Source of the DNA: Gymnothorax reevesii
Taxonomy: Eukaryota; Chordata; Actinopteri; Anguilliformes; Muraenidae
Assembly: GCA_029721435.1 (NCBI GenBank)
Contig: CM056583.1
Location: forward strand, 76,883,120-76,947,119
DNA: 64,000 bases
Reading direction: 5' to 3'
The translations under genes and the position numbers were made by a program. Shown piece after piece: positions 57,730-64,000 of the stretch; position 1 is the stretch's first letter; every line of letters starts with the position of its first letter. The notes under the pieces were generated by a model that worked only from the letters and a program-made list of their open reading frames with translations, searched no databases and had not been told where the DNA came from.

Positions 57730-60675
57730 CTTACAGTATCAATGATTTGGTTTGAATTCTACTCAGCCTTCCCTTGGGTAAAACCATATTTAACCACAGT
57801 CAAAAATGTTCCCGGTTCTTGTTCAAGATTGATGTGTCTCTGCCATTGTTTTCCAACCTAGGCGCTTATCTTATGATATTTGGTTTGTCCCAAAGTACTC
57901 ATTACTTGATTAGTGTGTTAAACCTGGAATTAGCGAGTGCATGAAAAGCACATGAATTAATAATTAAAGTTCATTATTTTTGATGTTTTCCATGTGAGAA
58001 CATTAGATTTTTTTTAAAGCAAAACTGTGTCTAAAATAGTGTTGTGCTTTGAAAAAAAATGGAACGAGAGAAATTTATGTTAAAATGAGCAAAATTTGTA
58101 TATGGCTTTGAAAAGAATTATTTTGTTGATAGAATTATATTTTTAACTGGGTTCACAGTACCAGTTTTATTTACTGAATAAAACTGTTGGAAAGAGCCAG
58201 TCGAAAAACAGTAAAAGAGACCATGCCTTGTTAGTGTTTCAGTATTAAATGGACGTTTTAAGTATTTGCAGGCCGATTCCTTTCCTGCACTCTTCTGTCA
58301 GAAAGGTAGGGGGCTGGCAATATATTTCCTGTAATGGGTGAACAATCAGCTCCAGCTTTCTTTCACTTTGTACTCCACCTCATGAGCAGCTCCAAAGTAA
58401 CTGTAGGACCGCAAGACTAAACTTTGTGCTATGAGGAATAGCATGGCGCAGGAGCCCAATCCAGTAGGGGGATACTTGTAGTAAACAGGCTTATTAAACA
58501 CTCTATTTTTCAGTCCTACCGATCATGACTGATGCGTGAATTTGCTCCCTTTTAATCAACAGTCATTTTTCATAATGCTGAAACCATTCAATTTGAGATT
58601 CTGTTTTATCCACAATGCTAAGCACCTAAATTCTCTGAGGTGCATAATATGCTTCTTATCATAAAAATTAAAAATCCCTCTCAAATTACAGCCAGCGCTC
58701 ATTGCATATTTGTGCAGGTCAGCTTACCCATCGGGAACATTCATTTTTGAACCCCTGACTCTTCTGTTTCTGATGAAATCTCAACACTGTTGTCACAAAC
58801 CTCATGTGAATGCCTTCTGTCTCCTTCCATTCAGGAACTTGCACATATATTACATGTCATGTTTCCTTTAATTGGTTTGCGTCCTGCATGCTGCCTTATC
58901 CTCAGCTATGTCTCTGTCTCTTTCATAGTTCTCACCCTTTGTTCCAGTGACATGCATTTATACTTCCTTCTTTGAGTTGCAAATGAATCTATTGTAATTG
59001 ACTCTGTGTGCTTAATCCCAGTCAGTATTTACAAGTCAATTTCTTTCATCTATTTTGAATGTAAAATGCGACCTTAAATAATTGTAATTTACAAAGACCA
59101 TCTTGCATATATTGTTAATGAGAACAAGCTCCCAAGCCTGTCTCAAGGGTTCTGGGCTCAGGACCATGCACTTTTTAAATTCCTGTTCGAGTCTGCTCTT
59201 CTGGCCAGTTTATTAAGAACAAGCTTTCAATCCTTCTGCGGTCATCAGGATTGGAACAGCGTTCCTCATAAATTCTCCTTCCTGCCCTGGGAGAGTTTGG
59301 TTCTGGCAAAGTGTTCACTACATCGAGCCGTCATGCCGGAAAGCCACAGGCTGACGATCAGTTCAATTCTTTGAGCTGTTGCCGTGTTACTTGAGATAAT
59401 CATGAATGAGATTTTCGATCTTTTCACAACAATTTTATGCCATAAAAAAGATTAGAGTGCCGTCCGTCAGTTGATGAATTTAAGAGTGAGAATTACAGGT
59501 CATTTCGCCACAAACAAAAACAACACAGGCCTGAAAAACTTCATATCACCATTTTATAATTTCTCTCCTTCTGGACTAAGCAGTCACTTCTTTATACTGG
59601 CAAATTTGGTCATTCCTGCAGTCTTCCAGGGGATCCTCCTTGGAGGGCTGACTGTTAGAGACGATTAAAACCATGGCATATCATGCATAAAATTGTGAGA
59701 ATTTTTGTTCAATCAAAAACACATACCATAATACAAGTACTGTTTGGAGCGTGTCACACACTTGGATAAGTCAAGTCGGAGTCTGGCACGGCTTGACTCA
59801 TTATTCGCACTTATCTCAAAATCAATTGTAAATCCAGGCTTATCCATGAATAAAATACCTACAACCCATCGGGCTCATTTCAATTATCAAATACACTACT
59901 CCGTATTTTGTCTGAATGTGCGTATTATAATTCAGTTTGGCTGACAAAAGAAGTGACCTTAAAGGCGGCACTTAACAAGCACCAAAGCAACGGATGACAT
60001 TTATATGGTCTATAATTAATCCAAATCATTCTGCTTCAGCTGTCAAGGAAGAGATTTCAAAAATCTGATATTAACCAGCGATTATTTTTGTTCTCATTTT
60101 ATCCAGGTTTATCCATTCCTTTCAGAGCCTCACTGTCAACAAAGTGGAAGCTGGATATTATTCAAGGGGCTAATCAAAATAAGTAAAAAAATAATCAGTA
60201 GCATAATCAAAATAAGCTGTTTTTTTCCCCCCATTTATTTCAATTTCTCTTGGTCGTGCCAAGTCCATATATAATTTTTTCTACCCATATCTCTGAATGA
60301 TTTTTTCCCCATTTTGTTTGCTTTTTAATGCACAAATTTAAATGTGACCCCAGTATTTGTTCACTATTATGCTTTTCGGTCTTTTTTAAAATTTGGATAT
60401 GATTATAACAGTTTTGGAGATTAGTGATCAGATTTCCTTAAGTTCAGAAGTGATTTGCTCATGCGCTTTTACTTTCAACGCGACCAGACCCATTTCTCTG
60501 TAAAGAACCATTTTTTCCTACTTGTAAAATCCTTTCATATAACTACGTCTTGCCAAGGTTGAAGCGCACTTGGTTCTTAAAGGAATGGGAGTTCAAAATG
60601 AGCCAAAATTTTTCATAAAATGGTAAAACGCCTCACTTTCAACATCTGATATTTTGTCAATGTTCTATTGAGAAT
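57730..60675. other. No gene or delimited repeat
   Basis: Almost 3 kb without an element I can name, the longest such stretch in the right half. Base composition is even and low in GC. It is a candidate for unique, possibly intronic or conserved non-coding DNA, which cannot be judged without other genomes. Confidence 0.4.
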
Positions 60676-60679
60676 ACAA

Positions 60680-60960
60680 CGTGCAGTTTTCCCCACTAAA
60701 ATTTCCAATGACCGGGCGGTAGGTGGTGTTCTTTTGCGAGTGGGTTTGTTTTGTTGAGGCGGGGGATGCGTTTCATTTCATTGATAATGCGCACTTAATC
60801 GCGCGTCTTCCAGTGCTCTTTAAATTCTCAGTTTTTTTTTTTTGACCGGGCGGCCGCGAATTCTCAACGGGCGCATATATTATGAACAGGTGGCGATTGC
60901 GCAATCACTCACAATGAACGTGCAGCCTGCCTGGTCATTAACAATAGAGGAGAACCCTGA
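60680..60960. mobile_element. MITE related to 35.27 kb
   Basis: Right end GCCTGGTCATTAACAATAG with GGAGAACCCTGA; left end degraded (AATTTCCAATGACCGGGCGG). Internal TTTGACCGGGCGGCCGCG and a CGCGCGTCTTCC segment. T11 at 60832-60843. Confidence 0.6.
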
Positions 60961-63900
60961 ATGTGGATTTATGAGATTTGGAATCAGAATGCTGCATTCG
61001 TGGACGAACGGGGTGCCCTCTCAAAAGCCTGGCTTTCGTGCAGGCTCTCTTATCACTCCCTTGGTCCCATCGCAAGCAGTTGCCTGCTCGCAGGTTACCT
61101 CAACGCACGTTCGTAAGGACTCTGCGGCTCCTAGCGGTGCAACCGGTTATTGCTACGCGCATCAGGTTATATAAGTTTACATGCTACCCGGAGTGAAATT
61201 GCCATTTTCTTTGCGTGCATGTCCGTTTTTCAAAAATCGGGCAATGTCAAGTCCTTCCTGGTGTCTAAGTGGTTATTCACACCAAATTTGGTGATAATTG
61301 GTTGGGAAATGTAGGAGAAAAACGTGTACATACACACACACTCAGAGACAGACAGACATCGACCTCAAATATATTATAGATTTGGTGATTAAGGTGATAG
61401 TGACAACTGGGAGAAGGTACCATTTGATAACAATTGTCCAACTGGAGCAATGATGCTGTGGAACCAATAACTACAGTTCTTGATTGGCAAGGAAATGAAA
61501 TGGAACTAACAGCCACATTTTTGAATGAAGCAAAGGCAGCTTTTAGCTTTCTCCTAGCAATATTAATCAATTGTGCAGGAAAGAAATAGCCTGCATATTA
61601 ATGCAATGCATGGATGAAAATAGGAATAGCTCATTTGGATTTTAATGTATGGTGAACATTAACTATGGAAGTTTACTCTACCATTCAATATGGGATGGGT
61701 CATCATACAAAAGTAAGCAGTTATCTTCATATGATGATCAGATTGCTGTTGATTATTCCTTACTTATTGACAAGTTTGATTGCTTTCAGTGAGCTCATGG
61801 TATTTTGATGATGTCAACACACATTATGTAAACTGAAAAGCTCAAGAGTCTCAACCATTTGCTGGCGGATATATTATTTTTAGAGTTTCATGGCTGTCAC
61901 CTGCTCAATAGTTTGAAAATCTGTCAATTCAAGGAAAGCAATAAGTAACTTTTTTGCTGTGGATGCAGATATATTTATAAGCAGCCATTTGTCATCCAGG
62001 TATTTTGACAATATGCTTTGAAGAGAGGCATGAATTATACATGGTTTTTTATAACTCCATAAAGCTTTATATATTCAACTTTAAAACAGACACCATGAAA
62101 TTATGTAGTTTAATGTAGCTTTGAAAGATTTATCATGTGCATATCATGGTGTTGTGGGGTTTACAAAGCATTTTGAAGAAAGATAAGCTCAAAGGAGCAT
62201 ATTTTCACAAAGTGCTTCCACAAAAGGTCACAGTATGCTAAAAGTTATCCAAAGCCAACAATTGGCATATTTTAAAACAAGACTTTTTTTCCCACTGAGT
62301 GGATGCTTTCTCACCATTCTTGCTGCTTTTAAGTACTCAAGGAAAACTTTTTTTTTTCATAACTAGAGACAAATCTTGTTAAAAATTATTAGGTATATTA
62401 AAGTTATGCGCAGTTGTGATATACAGGAATACCAAAAGAGCTAACCAAAAAAAAAACAGTTGTATCCAACAATTATAAAATGTTATGGTCAAAAACTCAT
62501 AACATGCTTAGAGGTACAGTCGAAGTAGCTTCAGAATGAATACCGCTCTCATTCCCACAAGCACAAATCTCCAGCAGGTTATTTATGCCTTTCCATTACC
62601 GGACTGTAATTCAGTGGACTGTTACATTGTAATATAAAGCATGGAATTCACATTACGCAATCACTAAGCACATTGCCAGTAGTTTTTTGAAGATGGGTCT
62701 GACATTTTTTTACATTTGTTGCACTACAAAAAGTTTAATGCTGATGCTTTTTTAATTGCCAATTATTGTCATTAATTTTATTTTTACTTGACTGCTGCCA
62801 ATTTTTAAATTTTAAAATGCACAAGTGTTTAAATTGAAAAAACTTTGCTACAGTTTTGCAATTTTCACCAAAATGTAGCCCCAATACTTAAGAAACTTTT
62901 GTCCACTTAAACTTAGTAAAAATTATGAAGTCTATCACTGTTTTTTTTTTTCAAAAACTGTAAAACTTTTAAAATTTAAACTTATGAAACTTTTTTTGCC
63001 CCACAATTTTTGCTCAATTGTCACCAAATTTGCTGTACTGAATCTTCAGATCGTCCTCCACAAAAATACTACCCGGCGTTTCAATATTTGAAAAAATTGA
63101 GTCGTCAGTGCATGAAAACGTTTGACTGTAAACAGTATCGTTCACATATACCAGCCAATTCTTGATAAATAAATTTTCAATCTTCCTGAAAAAAAAATTA
63201 CAGTCATGGTTGATGAAGTTTTCCAAATTATCAGAATTTCTATCCATTTTGAATTCTGCTCTCTTGGAACAATTGGAGACAATGTAAGAATGGCATTTTT
63301 AAACATTAGAATTTCACTTATGAAGCAAAACACTTATTGCTAAAAACAAATCACCAACATTTCTATGCTTCCAAGCTGAAATTTACGTATTATCAGATTT
63401 TTGTCTTGATTACAGAAATTTTGATATTTTTACAATTTCGAAATCTTCTTTGTCAACTGCTGCCTGGCTGATGACTCCCTGAGTCGAGTTGGTTCTTAGT
63501 GTCAGAGGCTGTGAGTTTAAGCCACAGGTAATGTTGGTATTCTTGTTAAATCGTCGCTGCTTTATTTCTTATTTTAGTCCTAAAATGCGCTAGAAGAAGT
63601 TTGAAATGCATGTAACTCTTAAAAGTTACTTGCCAATTAGCTCAGTGAGACAAAAGATACTAGGCTATTTGATGTCATAAATTATTAGTTCAAATGCAAA
63701 ATGTCCGATGTAATCACACCTTTCTTGTCATCCTCCATTTTTTTGCCTATTGATATTTGCCTGGCCCCGATATCGCTGCAAAGCACCTTTGATTATTAAT
63801 TTTTTTTTTTTATTGTTTTGGAAATTAAAGTCGGTTCATTTATTTCATTTTGATTCTGATCTCAGGAAAATGCAAAATATCCTCCAATCCATAGGACACA

Positions 63901-64000
63901 GCAGATTTTCCAACACCTTCCACCACATGGGTCGCTTGTGCCTACCCATAAATATGACCCTCAGGAATGTCTCCTAAACTAGTGTCCCAGCTGGTGGAAG
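60961..64000. other. No gene recognised
   Basis: 60961-61160 is unusually GC-rich for the window and may belong to the preceding element. At 61262-61375 CACACCAAATTTGGTGATAA and an AGACAGACAGACATCG run resemble a LINE tail. Beyond 62,280 the sequence has many A and T homopolymers (for example 62941-62951, 63798-63812). Confidence 0.4.

Overview
The window looks like non-coding DNA from a ray-finned (teleost-type) fish. It is AT-rich and eukaryotic, has no long uninterrupted gene, and carries repeat families typical of fish: Tc1-like transposons with terminal CAACCCCAATTCC, an L2-type LINE ending in (ATT)n, a tRNA-derived SINE, hAT-type MITEs and a Ty3/gypsy element with the Gmr1-type gene order. 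I cannot name the species. I found no tRNA or rRNA gene, CRISPR array, operon or confidently host-coding gene. Nearly everything that can be identified is a mobile element or its debris.

Layout. 1-11 kb: an old Tc1 relic (2.1-3.3 kb), a 251-bp fold-back MITE flanked by TTAA (4.84 kb), then mostly unassigned DNA. 11-17 kb: a clipped hAT MITE, a possible first coding exon with a nuclear localisation-type stretch and a splice donor (11986-12143), a rearranged repeat (13.4-14.4 kb), a degenerate tandem repeat and a complete but dead Tc1 element (15451-17030). 17-26 kb: a 524-bp solo LTR (18228-18751), then a nearly 6-kb element (19661-25616) with 16-bp terminal inverted repeats and TTAA on both sides. 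It carries a 1.6-kb solo LTR with a perfect CTAT target duplication, a tandem block of MITE-like units and an L2 LINE copy. A SINE with a perfect 9-bp target duplication follows. 26.3-28.9 kb: a broken Gmr1-type LTR retrotransposon in the order integrase, reverse transcriptase, RNase H, polypurine tract, LTR.

28.9-48.9 kb: a possible LINE 5' fragment, a 159-bp hAT MITE with a perfect 8-bp duplication (34.3 kb), a fold-back region at 35.5-36.4 kb in which a SINE-like repeat has itself been split by a hairpin-rich insert, a 2-kb inverted-repeat element (38518-40493) carrying a second inverted-repeat element (39147-40071), several microsatellites and a second dead Tc1 element (45322-46922). 48.9-64 kb: a minus-strand Tc1 element split by a 776-bp element with a perfect ACT duplication, a second 1.7-kb LTR of the 19.7-kb family, a 1-kb inverted-repeat element (55648-56667), a 213-bp hAT MITE (57516-57728) and one more MITE at 60.7 kb.

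The genes do not form a pathway. The informative content is the nested insertion history: several insertions can be read at base level because the interrupted host element is recognisable on both sides. Family names rest on my recognition of motifs and consensus-like sequence, not on a database search.
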